Position numbers and translations under genes: made by a program. A stretch of DNA of 64,000 nt from Ustilago trichophora (Eukaryota; Basidiomycota; Ustilaginomycetes; Ustilaginales; Ustilaginaceae): positions 1,426,001 through 1,490,000 of the forward strand of contig OOIN01000003.1 of the NCBI GenBank assembly GCA_900323505.1, written 5' to 3'. Positions 47,976 to 58,093 of this stretch are shown here, one piece after another (the stretch's first letter is position 1; every line of letters starts with the position of its first letter). Under the pieces are notes generated by a model. The model saw nothing but the letters and a program-made list of their open reading frames with translations. It had not been told where the DNA came from and made no database searches.

Positions 47976-50900
47976 ATGAAAGCAGCCTTCCGACTGAGGC
48001 GCAAAGCGTCCTCTAACCAGGTGCGACCGGAAGATGCCAAGCCCGAGCCGCGTGTCGCCGTCGCGGTACCTAGGCTTCCTGCGCTCTCTGGTAGCTCCAA
48101 TGGCAGCAGCGTCGGTGGTGGCATGGGTGGGATTGCCAGATTCTCTGGATTAGGGTTGGATCATTTCATGATGGATGATGATTTCAACGGATCAGACATT
48201 GGAGAAAAGACAGGAGGATCCCGTCCCACGACTGGCAGCACTTTTAACGCTTCCAATGGTAGCAGCAGCAGCAACAACAACAACCACCAAAACAACAATA
48301 AAAATTATAGCCTGGCTGACAGTGACAGCGGGGCAAAACATGCGTCGATCCGCCAGAAAAACATGGAAAATCCTCCCGTTTTTAGCGGTGCAGTTGCTAA
48401 GAATAATTACATTTCTACCGATTTCACTTCGACCTCGCCTCGGCTTGCCTTGTCTAGCAGCACACCTCGCCAAGAATTCAACAACAACACTGTCGATCCG
48501 CCTCACCAATCCACTTTCAACACCTCCAATTCCACCGTAGACCATCATCGATCTTCCCCTTCTTCTCCCAACATCACCACCACTACAGCTTCGATCTTGA
48601 CCAGGAACATACCCACATCATACCCTCCCTCGTCGCCCCCATCCTCTTCGTTCGCTCTAGCTTCGGCAGCTAGAGATCATCCCAGCTTTCGCCGTCTCGA
48701 TTCCAATCAGTCGAGTGCCATCGATCAAGGAACCACAAACGCAAACAGTGACAAGGATCTTCCCCGTCACAGTCATGACAACGACTCGATCAGAGCTGTG
48801 AGGAACGACGATATCAACAAACTACTCCCACCCCGTTCTCCTCCGCACTCACCCCAACCTGTGCACACCTCGCAGCACCAACACAACCCGATACCCGCTG
48901 CTGCGCCCCAGTCTCCACTTCCATCTGCACCCTCGCAGCCCACTGCTGAACAGCAAGATACCAATATGATGGACCGTCACTATCCACCGCATCCGTCTGT
49001 ACACAAGACAAGAGCTCCAGCAGCATCCAAAGCGCCTGGCAAATCCTCCGTGTCTACCATTCTCGAATCTGCAAAGCGTGCCAACCCTGCTAAGCCAGCA
49101 TCTTCAGGTCTGCCGATCAGCGGTCCCTTGTTAGGCAACACGCTCAACTCGAGCGCCTCGATTCACACTTCTGCTTCGGGCCTCGCTTTCCCTTCTTCGC
49201 CAGCAGACGGACCTCCCGTCGAGCCGAGCTTGTTCGCCTACTCCTCAGCCTCAGGCAGGACACCGAAGAAAGCGGTCAAGGATAGCAATGCAAGCATTCA
49301 CACAGCCCACACCAAACGCAGCACACGCACAAAGAGCAACGAGCGAGCAACCATTCGCAATGCTCGTGGAGAGATCGAGTGGAAGGATGCCCCTCCTCCT
49401 ACCCCCGCTCTACCTTCTTCCAGTCACCATCATCTGAACGCTCCTTCTGGCCCATCACGCCGTACATCCTCGCCATACAACGATCCTGAACCTCGCTCTC
49501 GCACTCGCTCCAACGGAGCCACCAGCCGAGGATCAGACGAGCGCAGACATCCCTCTCGACCGCAACTTGCAGACATTCCCTACAAAGCAGTAGGTAGCAC
49601 CTCTAGCCCTCAACGACCCCGCAACCGCCGCCGCTCCACCGACGACGGTGATGGATTCCACACCGCCGACGAGGACGACCTCGAAGCCCGCGAATGGGAG
49701 CGCAAACGCGAGATGCAGATGGAAGCGGACCGGCTCGAAGTGTACCGTCGTCAACAAGCAAAGGAGGATGAAGAGCGACGTGCACGAAAGCGTGCCGAGC
49801 GTGACCGCCTTGCAGCTGAAGCAATGGAGAGGGAGCAACAGGCCGAGCTTCGGAAACAGGCAGATCGCGAGGCTCGTCGCCTCGCACGTGAACAGGCGGA
49901 GAAACAGGAAGCTGAACGCAGACAAAGGCAGCAAGAGGAGGCCCAGAGGAGGCGAATTCAGGCTGAGAAAGCGGCCGAGGAGGAGCGCCTTCGCAAAGAG
50001 AAGGAAGCTGAAGAGCGACGAGTTCGCAGGAAGCAGCAACAGGAAGAGCGACGTAAACGCGAGGAAGAAGAGGCGATCCGAAAAGCCGAGGAGGAGGTCA
50101 GGCGGAAAGAGGAGGAGGCGAAGCGAAAAGAGCAAGAGCGACTCGCAGCAATCGAAGCCGAACGTCTTGCCAAGGAGAAAGCCATCGAGGATGAGCGACT
50201 GGCCAAGGAAGCAGCGATCAAAGCTGAGCGCGATGCGGTGCTCGAGAAGGAACGTCAACTCGTCGAGGCCAAGCGTCAGGTCGAGGAAGAGGATCGTGCA
50301 GCTCGACGAGCTGGACGACGCGAGGACCGACGAGCTCAGCGTGCGCTTGCGGCAGGTTTCCCAGCTGGAGAGATCGACCCCGATGCTCAGCAGTCCGAGG
50401 ACGAAGATGACGATGATGCCTTCCACGACAATGCTTCTGATGCCCAGTCGGAGGTGTTTGTCGATGCCTCTGTCGAGGAGGACGCGGAGGATGGCGAGGC
50501 CAAAAGTGCGACCACTGGCTCCATGGCGAGGTCTACATCCAACCTGGACGCGCCTTCGAGCACAGATGGCAGCTCAGACATGCCCGTCACCCCGGCCGAC
50601 GAGAAAGCCATGTCGATGATGGCCCCTCCTTCTGCTGGTTCGGATCTCGGTAGGAAATCAAGCTCCAACGGTGGCCACGGACAGGTCAAGTTTGCCGCGG
50701 GGACCAATGGCGAGGTCACCCCGACTGCTGCCGCGCCGGTGGAGAAGATTGCTCCTTACAAGTCGGACCGCTTCCGAAATGCTGTCAAGATGGGTGCAAG
50801 ACGCGCTCCAACAGCAACATCGACAGCAGAGACAGGAATCACGCCTTCCACCTCGCTCCTCACCGCCACCTTTGCTGCCACCGAGGAAGAAGATGGCGAT

Positions 50901-52406
50901 GACGACGATGAGGAAGTGGGACGCGATGACCAGATCGTCCAGCCAAATGGCCCGTACCGCGAGGGTGGAATCACCTATGGAAAAGGATGGTGCGCACATG
51001 GTCTTGCTGATCCTTCGCTTACCATCGATCACCGACGCTACGTCCGCGTGCCCAAATCCAAATCCACTGCACAGGATGATGAAACCACTGAAGCTGCGGA
51101 CGCTGCCCAAGACTTTGACGAGGTGATGTACAGCGACCTCGGCGAGCTCATCTGGTCCGCGACAACCCCCGACGTCATCGCCCGCCTCATCAGCCACCTC
51201 GACTATGCCGACGTCAAGGCTCTGCGTCAAACCTCCCAGTCCATCCGCTTCGCTCTGGGCCAACTCGCGGGCCGTGAAATCGTCCTCAACCAATTTCTTG
51301 CTCCTATCGGCTATGAAGCCTGGAAGCCAAACACGATTCTCGATGGCAAGGCGGTGGAGAAAGATCCGCTTCCGCTCAGCTTCAGCGATTGCGAGGCGTT
51401 CCTACTCAGCTTTGACCTGTTGCCCGAGTATGCACTGGTCGGAGCAGAGTATGCAAGAGCACCTCACAAGATGGATCCTCGCTATCCTCGACTCGCTCGC
51501 GCTACCACGAGGGCGTACAACCGGGTGCTTACACGACTGCGCATGCAGCCGCATCTCCACATTCCGAGTGGTAGCAGCAGCCAGGGTATTTCGAGCCCGT
51601 GGAAACCCGGCCGAGCAGGCTTTTTCCGCGCCTGGGTGCCGTCCACTGAAGCCGGTGGCTGGCTTTCAGACACGGAGCTGGCACGATGCGAACGCGAGCT
51701 GTTCATCGCTGGTGTCTGGCCACATCTCCAGAAAGGTGATGTGGTGTGGGACTGTGCGGTGGGGGACGAGCGGAATGAAGGAAAGTACATCTTTGATGGT
51801 CGGTACTTGCGCGATTTGAGCTTTATGTTCGATCGTGGTGGACATCTCCCCAGCTGGCTGAACGCTTTCAGTTTTGCGCCGAGTTACTACCACAACATCG
51901 TACGTGCCAGTGATGCCAGTCAACCGGTGATCTATTTGGACGTGCTTCCGTGGCGTGATCAGATCGTCAGCACTATGCGACTGGTCCAGGATCAGGTGGA
52001 AACGTTCTCCCCCCAGGGCGCACGCTACAGGATCTCAAAGTGGCTCTACCGTGCAGTCATCAACGTCGTCCCTGGAGCCATCATCTCCGATGAAGGTCTC
52101 GAAGTCGTCGATGCAGGATGGCACGGCAAGATCGTCATCGAGACAGAGGGCACTGCAGAGCATGCAAAGGAGCTGATTTCACGTTGTGCGGGCCCGGCGG
52201 AATCGGCCCAGACCAAAGCAAGACTGCTGGCAAGCGTTATGGATGCGGATGGTCGACCCCGAGTTCCAAAGGCGCCAGCGCCAACGAGGAATGACAAGGG
52301 GGAGAGAATCGAGACGACAACGCCTTGGGCTATTGTTAGGGTGAGGAGTAGACCCGGGTTGATCTGGGTGCGACCTATGGACATGCGCGAAAGAGTCGTC
52401 TTCTGA
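47976..52406 (+). CDS. Large coiled-coil protein with C-terminal F-box-like domain
   Basis: This is a 1476-residue intronless protein. Residues 1 to about 570 are low-complexity and disordered (Ser, Asn, Pro, His, with poly-Asn/Ser near 90-105). Residues about 570-795 form an uninterrupted highly charged Arg/Glu/Ala/Gln-rich helix with repeated EEERLRKEKEAEERRVRRKQ-type units. An acidic stretch (about 805-840) follows. From about 1045 the sequence becomes globular. VIARLISHLDYADVKALRQT near 1068-1088 has F-box spacing, followed by IRFALGQLAGREIVLNQFLA and a conserved-looking region to the end: GYEAWKPNTILDGKAVEKDP, GDVVWDCAVGDERNEGKYIF and LDVLPWRDQIVSTMRLVQDQ. I do not recognise the C-terminal domain. 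An F-box would link it to SCF ubiquitin ligases, which is tentative. Confidence 0.8.
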   Translation: MKAAFRLRRKASSNQVRPEDAKPEPRVAVAVPRLPALSGSSNGSSVGGGMGGIARFSGLGLDHFMMDDDFNGSDIGEKTGGSRPTTGSTFNASNGSSSSNNNNHQNNNKNYSLADSDSGAKHASIRQKNMENPPVFSGAVAKNNYISTDFTSTSPRLALSSSTPRQEFNNNTVDPPHQSTFNTSNSTVDHHRSSPSSPNITTTTASILTRNIPTSYPPSSPPSSSFALASAARDHPSFRRLDSNQSSAIDQGTTNANSDKDLPRHSHDNDSIRAVRNDDINKLLPPRSPPHSPQPVHTSQHQHNPIPAAAPQSPLPSAPSQPTAEQQDTNMMDRHYPPHPSVHKTRAPAASKAPGKSSVSTILESAKRANPAKPASSGLPISGPLLGNTLNSSASIHTSASGLAFPSSPADGPPVEPSLFAYSSASGRTPKKAVKDSNASIHTAHTKRSTRTKSNERATIRNARGEIEWKDAPPPTPALPSSSHHHLNAPSGPSRRTSSPYNDPEPRSRTRSNGATSRGSDERRHPSRPQLADIPYKAVGSTSSPQRPRNRRRSTDDGDGFHTADEDDLEAREWERKREMQMEADRLEVYRRQQAKEDEERRARKRAERDRLAAEAMEREQQAELRKQADREARRLAREQAEKQEAERRQRQQEEAQRRRIQAEKAAEEERLRKEKEAEERRVRRKQQQEERRKREEEEAIRKAEEEVRRKEEEAKRKEQERLAAIEAERLAKEKAIEDERLAKEAAIKAERDAVLEKERQLVEAKRQVEEEDRAARRAGRREDRRAQRALAAGFPAGEIDPDAQQSEDEDDDDAFHDNASDAQSEVFVDASVEEDAEDGEAKSATTGSMARSTSNLDAPSSTDGSSDMPVTPADEKAMSMMAPPSAGSDLGRKSSSNGGHGQVKFAAGTNGEVTPTAAAPVEKIAPYKSDRFRNAVKMGARRAPTATSTAETGITPSTSLLTATFAATEEEDGDDDDEEVGRDDQIVQPNGPYREGGITYGKGWCAHGLADPSLTIDHRRYVRVPKSKSTAQDDETTEAADAAQDFDEVMYSDLGELIWSATTPDVIARLISHLDYADVKALRQTSQSIRFALGQLAGREIVLNQFLAPIGYEAWKPNTILDGKAVEKDPLPLSFSDCEAFLLSFDLLPEYALVGAEYARAPHKMDPRYPRLARATTRAYNRVLTRLRMQPHLHIPSGSSSQGISSPWKPGRAGFFRAWVPSTEAGGWLSDTELARCERELFIAGVWPHLQKGDVVWDCAVGDERNEGKYIFDGRYLRDLSFMFDRGGHLPSWLNAFSFAPSYYHNIVRASDASQPVIYLDVLPWRDQIVSTMRLVQDQVETFSPQGARYRISKWLYRAVINVVPGAIISDEGLEVVDAGWHGKIVIETEGTAEHAKELISRCAGPAESAQTKARLLASVMDADGRPRVPKAPAPTRNDKGERIETTTPWAIVRVRSRPGLIWVRPMDMRERVVF

Positions 52407-52481
52407 GCGCAGCGTTGGAGGAAAGGACATTTATCTTGGTTGCACACACCATTGCATCAGTTAATCTTACTACAGTTGTAA

Positions 52482-52498
52482 ACACACACACACACACA
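52482..52498. repeat. (CA)n dinucleotide repeat
   Basis: A run of eight to nine CA units lies in the 3' flanks shared by the converging coiled-coil and hydratase genes. Confidence 0.9.
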
Positions 52499-52587
52499 GA
52501 AAGAAAGACACAGGCTCAAGTGTCGGAGTTGGTTTTTGCGAGGAAACAGAGAGCTTAGTTGAATTCAGGTGAAGCAAAATGGACAAC

Positions 52588-53583
52588 TCAAAGCTTGGCA
52601 AAGCGTGCAACGTCGTCGTTGGCAACCTTGACGACCCTAGCGTAACCTGCGCCGAGGCTCTTTTTACCGGTAGCCTTGACGAACTGTTCAAAGGCGATCT
52701 CTTGCTTTCCGTCCTTCTCGCCGAGCAACCAGACCTTGGTTTCGAGTTCGTCACCTGGCTTGACGGGGCTGGTGAAACGGACTGCGAAAGCCTCGAGTTC
52801 GAATCTGGTTTTGGCGCCGGTAGTGTTGGCGGGTACACCGTCGTTTGCATCGACGGCTTTGAGGACTGCACGCGCAGCGAATCCGAAGGAGCAGAGACCG
52901 TGGAGGATTGTTCCACCGAGACCGACTTTCTCGCCCAAGCCTCCGTCGATGTGGATCGGGTTGTAGTCTCCAGAGAGACGGTAGAGCATCGCTTGTTGAA
53001 GAGAGGTCTTTTCGGAGAGGACAAAGTCGGGATTGCGGGTGGGAGCCTTGGGTGTATGAGGCTTTGAAACGATGCTCTTGGAGAAACCGGTTCCCTGGGA
53101 ACCACCGCGGTAGAAGGAGCTGCCGATCATGGTGGCGTGGTTACGACCGACGGGGCTGACGAGGCGCATTTCGGTCTCCATGATGAGACCGTTGGGTCGA
53201 TCGTGAACGGCGCTGATGCGCTTTTCGAGCTTCCAACCTTCGCCAGAGACGACTGGGATGGGAGCGTGAATCTCGATGCTCTGCTCACCGTGAACAACAG
53301 TGTTCAAGTCGAGCGAAGGGAAACCGGGGACGGCTGATCGGGAGGAGACCATCTCGGAGAAAACGGTGGTGTCCTGCGAAGTACCCTTCAGACCGAGAAC
53401 GACGGGGTAGGTGGGGAAAGCTCGGAATCCAGCCTCGCGCTCATAGGCGTAGTCGAGGTCCTTAGGTCCAACACCGATGGATACGGCGTAGGTGAGCAAG
53501 TCGCGACGGTTCCATGCCACGGGTTGAGCGCCAGCATCGTGACCGACAGTCTTGTTGAAATCGACTCGGTTTGCGTTGGACAT
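52588..53583 (-). CDS. Peroxisomal MaoC-type enoyl-CoA hydratase 2
   Basis: From ATG 53583 (MSNANRVDFNKTVG) the protein has 331 residues, the usual length of a two-hot-dog hydratase 2. The N-terminal hot-dog has YAVSIGVGPKDLDYAYE and FPTYPVVLGLKGTS. The catalytic C-terminal half has MLYRLSGDYNPIHIDGGLGE near 196-215, with the Asp/His pair of R-specific hydratase 2, and GLGGTILHGLCSFGFAARAV. The last three residues are AKL, an accepted PTS1, so it should act in peroxisomal beta-oxidation. It is a stand-alone protein here, without the dehydrogenase units of MFE-2. The frame is open for 122 more codons upstream (to 53946) with a Ser/Pro/Arg-rich, presequence-like translation, perhaps a longer isoform or just leader. 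Confidence 0.9.
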   Translation of the reverse strand: MSNANRVDFNKTVGHDAGAQPVAWNRRDLLTYAVSIGVGPKDLDYAYEREAGFRAFPTYPVVLGLKGTSQDTTVFSEMVSSRSAVPGFPSLDLNTVVHGEQSIEIHAPIPVVSGEGWKLEKRISAVHDRPNGLIMETEMRLVSPVGRNHATMIGSSFYRGGSQGTGFSKSIVSKPHTPKAPTRNPDFVLSEKTSLQQAMLYRLSGDYNPIHIDGGLGEKVGLGGTILHGLCSFGFAARAVLKAVDANDGVPANTTGAKTRFELEAFAVRFTSPVKPGDELETKVWLLGEKDGKQEIAFEQFVKATGKKSLGAGYARVVKVANDDVARFAKL

Positions 53584-54724
53584 GTTGGAAGAGAGTTTTG
53601 GATCGCCTGGAATGTGAACGATTGGTAGAGGTTGGGATAAAGATGCAGAGAAGAAGCGAGATGTGGGGAAAGAGGGGAAAAGGAGGCAGGATGGTGGGGT
53701 AGATATGTGAAGAGGCGAGGCAGGATGGTGGGACGGAAAATGCGGGGTGCAAGCAAGGTTTCTGGGCCGGAAGGATGGAGTTGCAAAGTGCCGGTTGCAA
53801 GACTGTGGTGTAGAGCTAGAAAACGGTAACCGGGATCCATTCGTCCGGCACCCGGCAGAAATCCGCGCGAGAAGGTCAGACGACGCGCTCAAGCCACCTC
53901 GCATTCGCACAACCCCGCAACTGTTGCCTGTCGACCACAGCATCACGTTTACAGCGTAGCGCTAAATAGGACTGTGCGCAGCAAGCTTTGAACTGCTTGC
54001 CAAGGTTTTGGACGGATAATGAACACCTGTCAGCTGGAATGACGGGAATCGGCAAGGTCGTTCCTGCTTAGAGCTCCGTCTCGTTGTGGAGTTTGGAAGA
54101 CGTCGTGAGTAGAGGGGGTCTGCGTGCGTGTGGTGTAACGACAAGAGCGGAGAGATGCGAGAGATGCAAAGATGTGCTTTCAGATATCCACCGGCTCACA
54201 AGATATACACGGTTCGATGCGAAGCTGTGGAATATCAACGACCAAGAACCCTCCTCCTAGGCGCAGAATTTGGCTGCACAGCCCACCACTCATGACGCTG
54301 GGCTGTTGGTGTAGCTGACGGCTCAACTTGATGCGGCTACCGTGACGGACCCACTACGTATCTGCACAAAACAGAGATGATGAGCGGTCATGTTCCCTGT
54401 AGCACGCCTTTCATGGCATTTTTGGGAAAAATGTTAGAGCGACTGAAGACGGGTCAACTTTCAATAATTGAGAAGATGCGTACGAGAAAATCATGGCCAA
54501 AGCTTGGATCTGTGATGACGGAAAGTCGCAGCAGCGACCAAAGTCCTGATTTCTCGGCGTCCGTGCTCACACTTGTTCTGAGGACGAGGCCGCACTCTCT
54601 ATTTTGCACAGCCGATGCTCATCACCACCCTCCACGCCTTCTACCAACCCTATCGCATCAACACCATTCATAACCCATCTTTAGCTCGTGAGCGCCCAGC
54701 TCTCATCTTGAATCGTGGCCCACA
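53584..54724. other. Divergent intergenic region
   Basis: The region lies between the hydratase 2 (minus) and the BAR-SH3 gene (plus). The left 360 bp is an in-frame extension of the hydratase reading frame. The rest shows no gene. Confidence 0.45.
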
Positions 54725-55993
54725 ATGAAGGGCCTCGCCAAAGCCATGAAGCGCACGCCGCATCTTATGACCTCCAAAATCGGTATGGCAGCCAAATCAT
54801 CCGATCCAGCGTTCGACTCTCTCAACCAACGATTCACGTCTCTCGAGAAACTCTCGGAGAAGCTCCTCAAGGACGCCTCTACTTTCCGCGATGCCGTCAA
54901 GAACATGCTTCTCTCGGGATCCAACTTTGGCCGACACTTTGACACCCTCTTCCAACCCATTGGTAGCGAGTACGATCTGGAGCGCAGACATCCAAATGCC
55001 CAACACACCATGACCAACCTACCTGCTTATGGTCAGCTGATGGATGAGCTCAAGGAAACCTTGACGCCCGAAATCGAGTTGATCGAAAGCCGTGTCATCG
55101 CCCCCATCAAAGATTTCCAGGTGATCATCAAAGCTATCCGTAAAAACGTTACCAAGCGAGACCACAAACTCGTAGATTACGACCGTCACAACAACTCCTA
55201 CTCCAAGCTCCGCGACAAAAAGGAGAAATCCCTCAAGGACGAACAAAACCTCTTCAAAGTTGAGCAAGAGTACGAAACCGCCGCTGCCGACTATGAATAC
55301 TACAACAACGCTCTTAAGGAGGAACTGCCTCGATTTTTCGAGTTGGCAAGTGCCTTTATGACGCCCTTGTTCCACAGCTTCTATTACATGCAGTTGAACG
55401 TCTTCTACCTGACCATGGAGAAGCTGCAGAGCTTCGCACAAGGAAAGTACGATTTGACCAACAACAGCATCGCCGTTGTCGAGGATACCTACATGTCTCA
55501 GTTGACGGATGCTGCCGAGAGACTGGAGAATCTGACCATCCGAAGAGGGGCCATGCCGAGTGCCAAGATTTTGGCACAGAACAGGACGAGTGCAAGTGGC
55601 GGGTTGAGCCCTTCAGGAAGCAGGTTGAGCGGGCTGGCTGCTGGAGCACCTAGTCGAAGCGGATCCATTCTCAACTCGCACTCTACGGCAGGAGCTGCGG
55701 CCGCCGCTCCCCCGGCGTACTCTCCCACCACCACTTCAGCAGCAGCAGGCGGACTCGCAGGCAAACGCGCCCCACCACCTCCTCCTACAAAACCCAAACC
55801 CGGCATGGGTCCAGCAAAAACCTACGTCGTCGCCCTCTACGATTACACCGCAACCGCCGATGGAGATCTCACCTTTAAAGCCGGCGACAGGATCGAAGTC
55901 ACAGAACGTACCGCGAGCACCGACGATTGGTGGACCGGAATCGTTGGTGGTCACAAGGGCGTATTCCCGGGTAACTATGTGCGCGAGGAGTAA
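54725..55993 (+). CDS. RVS167: BAR-SH3 amphiphysin-like protein (Rvs167/Hob1)
   Basis: This is a 422-residue single-exon protein. The BAR domain covers about residues 1-265: MKGLAKAMKRTPHLMTSKIG, DPAFDSLNQRFTSLEKLSEK, LPAYGQLMDELKETLTPEIE, VTKRDHKLVDYDRHNNSYSK and FFELASAFMTPLFHSFYYMQ. A Ser/Ala/Gly/Pro-rich linker with a proline run (APPPPPTKPKP) spans about 280-362. The SH3 domain runs from about 366 to the end: YVVALYDYTATADGDLTFKA, DDWWTGIVGGHKGVFPGNYV. The domain order is that of yeast Rvs167 and fission yeast Hob1, which tubulate membrane and couple to actin at endocytic sites. Length is shorter than budding yeast Rvs167, mainly in the linker. The ATG at 54725 gives the family N-terminus. 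Intact. Confidence 0.95.
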   Translation: MKGLAKAMKRTPHLMTSKIGMAAKSSDPAFDSLNQRFTSLEKLSEKLLKDASTFRDAVKNMLLSGSNFGRHFDTLFQPIGSEYDLERRHPNAQHTMTNLPAYGQLMDELKETLTPEIELIESRVIAPIKDFQVIIKAIRKNVTKRDHKLVDYDRHNNSYSKLRDKKEKSLKDEQNLFKVEQEYETAAADYEYYNNALKEELPRFFELASAFMTPLFHSFYYMQLNVFYLTMEKLQSFAQGKYDLTNNSIAVVEDTYMSQLTDAAERLENLTIRRGAMPSAKILAQNRTSASGGLSPSGSRLSGLAAGAPSRSGSILNSHSTAGAAAAAPPAYSPTTTSAAAGGLAGKRAPPPPPTKPKPGMGPAKTYVVALYDYTATADGDLTFKAGDRIEVTERTASTDDWWTGIVGGHKGVFPGNYVREE

Positions 55994-56242
55994 ACAAGAC
56001 TCTTGCCCTTCAGCTTTCAAACGATGGATTGTACGACTGGCCTGCTTTTTTTTTTGCAATTGCAATTTTCTCCGCTTTGGAAGACGAGATTGTGGTTGAT
56101 CGATTGTGCAAAGTGTGAAAGCGAATGGCAAGATGGACGGGGATGGATTATCGAGTGCAGTGAGGATTGGCAAAGGAGCGTGTGTAGATGTGTAAAGACA
56201 GGCTGGGTGAGATGTGAATGACAGGGGTATAGATGGGGGCGC

Positions 56243-58093
56243 TTAAAAAGGTGAAGGTCGTGGTTCGAGCGCTGACTTTCTCGCCTGCAGGGTTGAAGTT
56301 GACCTTGGAATGCGGCTGTAGGGGCTTGCGCTACCGTTGTTGAGGGGACGTGTTGCAGCTCCGAAATCGGTAACTCTCCTACCCGCTGCTCGGACGGATG
56401 GACTTCCTGTCCCGACTCCCAAGTTCGGATCGAGGTTGGAGGGCGAGTCAGTACGACCGAAGACAAACGGTGAAGTTCTATTCTCTCCGGTAGCGGTGGT
56501 GGGCGTGGGGGCAAAGTTGAAATCGAACGCCGAGCGAGAGTGTCTCAATGCTTGCGATTGACTGGTGGGCGTAGCAAAGGTGCGTTTGACGGGTTCAGGC
56601 AGGAACGACGTATGGCCTTCGGTAGACAAGTGGTCCGGATGAGAGCTGCAACGCGCCAGACCCGATGAGGGTGGTTGAAGTGTATCCTGCTGCTGTTGGT
56701 GCGAGGTGAAAGGCGATGTGGTTGCAAAGGGGCTGTCGAAGCGTTGTGATGCTCGCGAGGACAGATGTTGTCCTGTGGAGCGAGATGAAGTCATGCCGAT
56801 TCCAAGGCTTGGGGAAGGGGTGTCGATGTCTCTCAGATCGGATTCCTGAAGAACAGGGGTCGAATTGAGTGCAGCCTGACCTTCGGCGATCAGTGCAGCC
56901 ATCTTGGCCTCGAAGCGAGAGAGCATCTCATCGTCTTCGTCCTCGTCATCGTTGTCTTCACCCTCGTTGCCGGACCCGCTAGCAGTCGAGGAAGCAATGC
57001 CGTTTGATGCAAAGTCGTGCCCGGAGCTGGATGCAGCAGCAGGTGCCGGGCTGCGGAACGCTTCAGGTAAGGCCTTTCTCGGTGTGCCTTGGCGGTGCGT
57101 TTTGGAACCTTGAAAAGTGGGTCGCCGCCGGTTTCGCTGTGAGGAGACAAAGACCTTGCGCGTGCGGACCGAGTTCGACTGTGGCGTAGACGGCTGCTGC
57201 TGTTGCTGCTGATTCTTCGAGGGCGTGCCGTGTTCCACCTGATCATCATAGTAGGGCGGTGGAGGCTCTTCAAGCCCACCTGGCGGCATTCTCGCCTCCT
57301 TTCCATTGCCCACCCCCGCGCGTTTGTTCTGCGAGATCACGTGGCCCATATCAGCCTCTGGCCCAGCATCTGGGTGATGCATCTGATTCTCAGCATCTGC
57401 CGATTGACCCCACGACGACCACAGCGAGTATGCAGTCAGCGCTGCCGCACCCGTATACAGCGCAGCATTGAGAGCTGTATCTACAATGGTTCCTGCCAGG
57501 CCACGTCGGCGCTTGCGAGGAGGGTCGTCGGCGGGCGAGTCGTGCATAGCCTGAGACGTCTGCCGCAGCGCAGCCGACGCAGACTGGTTTCCACGAGAAA
57601 AGATGGTAGTGCGCGCCGAGTAAGACGACTCATCCGCATCAGCAGCAGTTCGAAAGCTCGAAGGGCTGGAAGACATGGGTGTCTGCTGTTGACGGAAACT
57701 TGCAAACGAGCTTGCACTGCTCGAGGAGGGCATCGACGCCATCGAAGCCATCGAAGCCGCCGAAGTGCTAGTTGGGAAACCCATACCGGACTGGAAGCTG
57801 AACTCGGCTCTAGGAAGCTCGTTGCTGGATTGAGACGGGCCCGACGAAGAGGGGCCCATCTGTTCCCAGGGGAGCGAGCCGAGTCCACCTCGGCCGATGG
57901 TGGCGGTCCATTCGCGTTTCTTGCCAGCAGGTGTAATAGAGGGTGGCGGCATGCTGGACGAAGCAGCTTCTTCGTATTGTTGTGATGCATTGGCATTGGA
58001 TCCGTGCTCGAAAGACGATGGAGGTGGGCGATTGCGAGGATGAAGTGGGCCTCGAAGACGCCGCCTCGAAGGCATTCCGTAGCCAGTGTTCAT
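56243..58093 (-). CDS. Serine-rich protein of unknown function with one hydrophobic segment
   Basis: This is a 616-residue intronless protein that I do not recognise. The N-terminus is basic (MPSRRRLRGPLHPRNRPPPS). A polybasic KRRRG stretch precedes a hydrophobic or amphipathic segment, AGTIVDTALNAALYTGAAAL, near residues 200-220. The remainder is low-complexity Ser/Thr/Pro/Gln. A basic patch, RTRKVFVSSQRNRRRPTFQG, lies near 310-330, followed by an acidic run (EGEDNDDEDEDDEMLSRFEA) near 374-393. Scattered phenylalanine-containing motifs (FDFNFAP, PFVFGRTDSP, DFGAATRP) recall loosely the FG-type regions of nuclear-envelope proteins. That is only an impression. It converges on the BAR-SH3 gene, about 250 bp between stops. 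Confidence 0.7.
   Translation of the reverse strand: MNTGYGMPSRRRLRGPLHPRNRPPPSSFEHGSNANASQQYEEAASSSMPPPSITPAGKKREWTATIGRGGLGSLPWEQMGPSSSGPSQSSNELPRAEFSFQSGMGFPTSTSAASMASMASMPSSSSASSFASFRQQQTPMSSSPSSFRTAADADESSYSARTTIFSRGNQSASAALRQTSQAMHDSPADDPPRKRRRGLAGTIVDTALNAALYTGAAALTAYSLWSSWGQSADAENQMHHPDAGPEADMGHVISQNKRAGVGNGKEARMPPGGLEEPPPPYYDDQVEHGTPSKNQQQQQQPSTPQSNSVRTRKVFVSSQRNRRRPTFQGSKTHRQGTPRKALPEAFRSPAPAAASSSGHDFASNGIASSTASGSGNEGEDNDDEDEDDEMLSRFEAKMAALIAEGQAALNSTPVLQESDLRDIDTPSPSLGIGMTSSRSTGQHLSSRASQRFDSPFATTSPFTSHQQQQDTLQPPSSGLARCSSHPDHLSTEGHTSFLPEPVKRTFATPTSQSQALRHSRSAFDFNFAPTPTTATGENRTSPFVFGRTDSPSNLDPNLGVGTGSPSVRAAGRRVTDFGAATRPLNNGSASPYSRIPRSTSTLQARKSALEPRPSPF

Noticed and set aside
49533..50426. 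297-codon minus-strand frame
   Set aside because: Antisense to the charged coiled-coil segment of the 1476-residue protein; hydrophobic translation is an artefact of complementing Glu/Arg/Lys codons.
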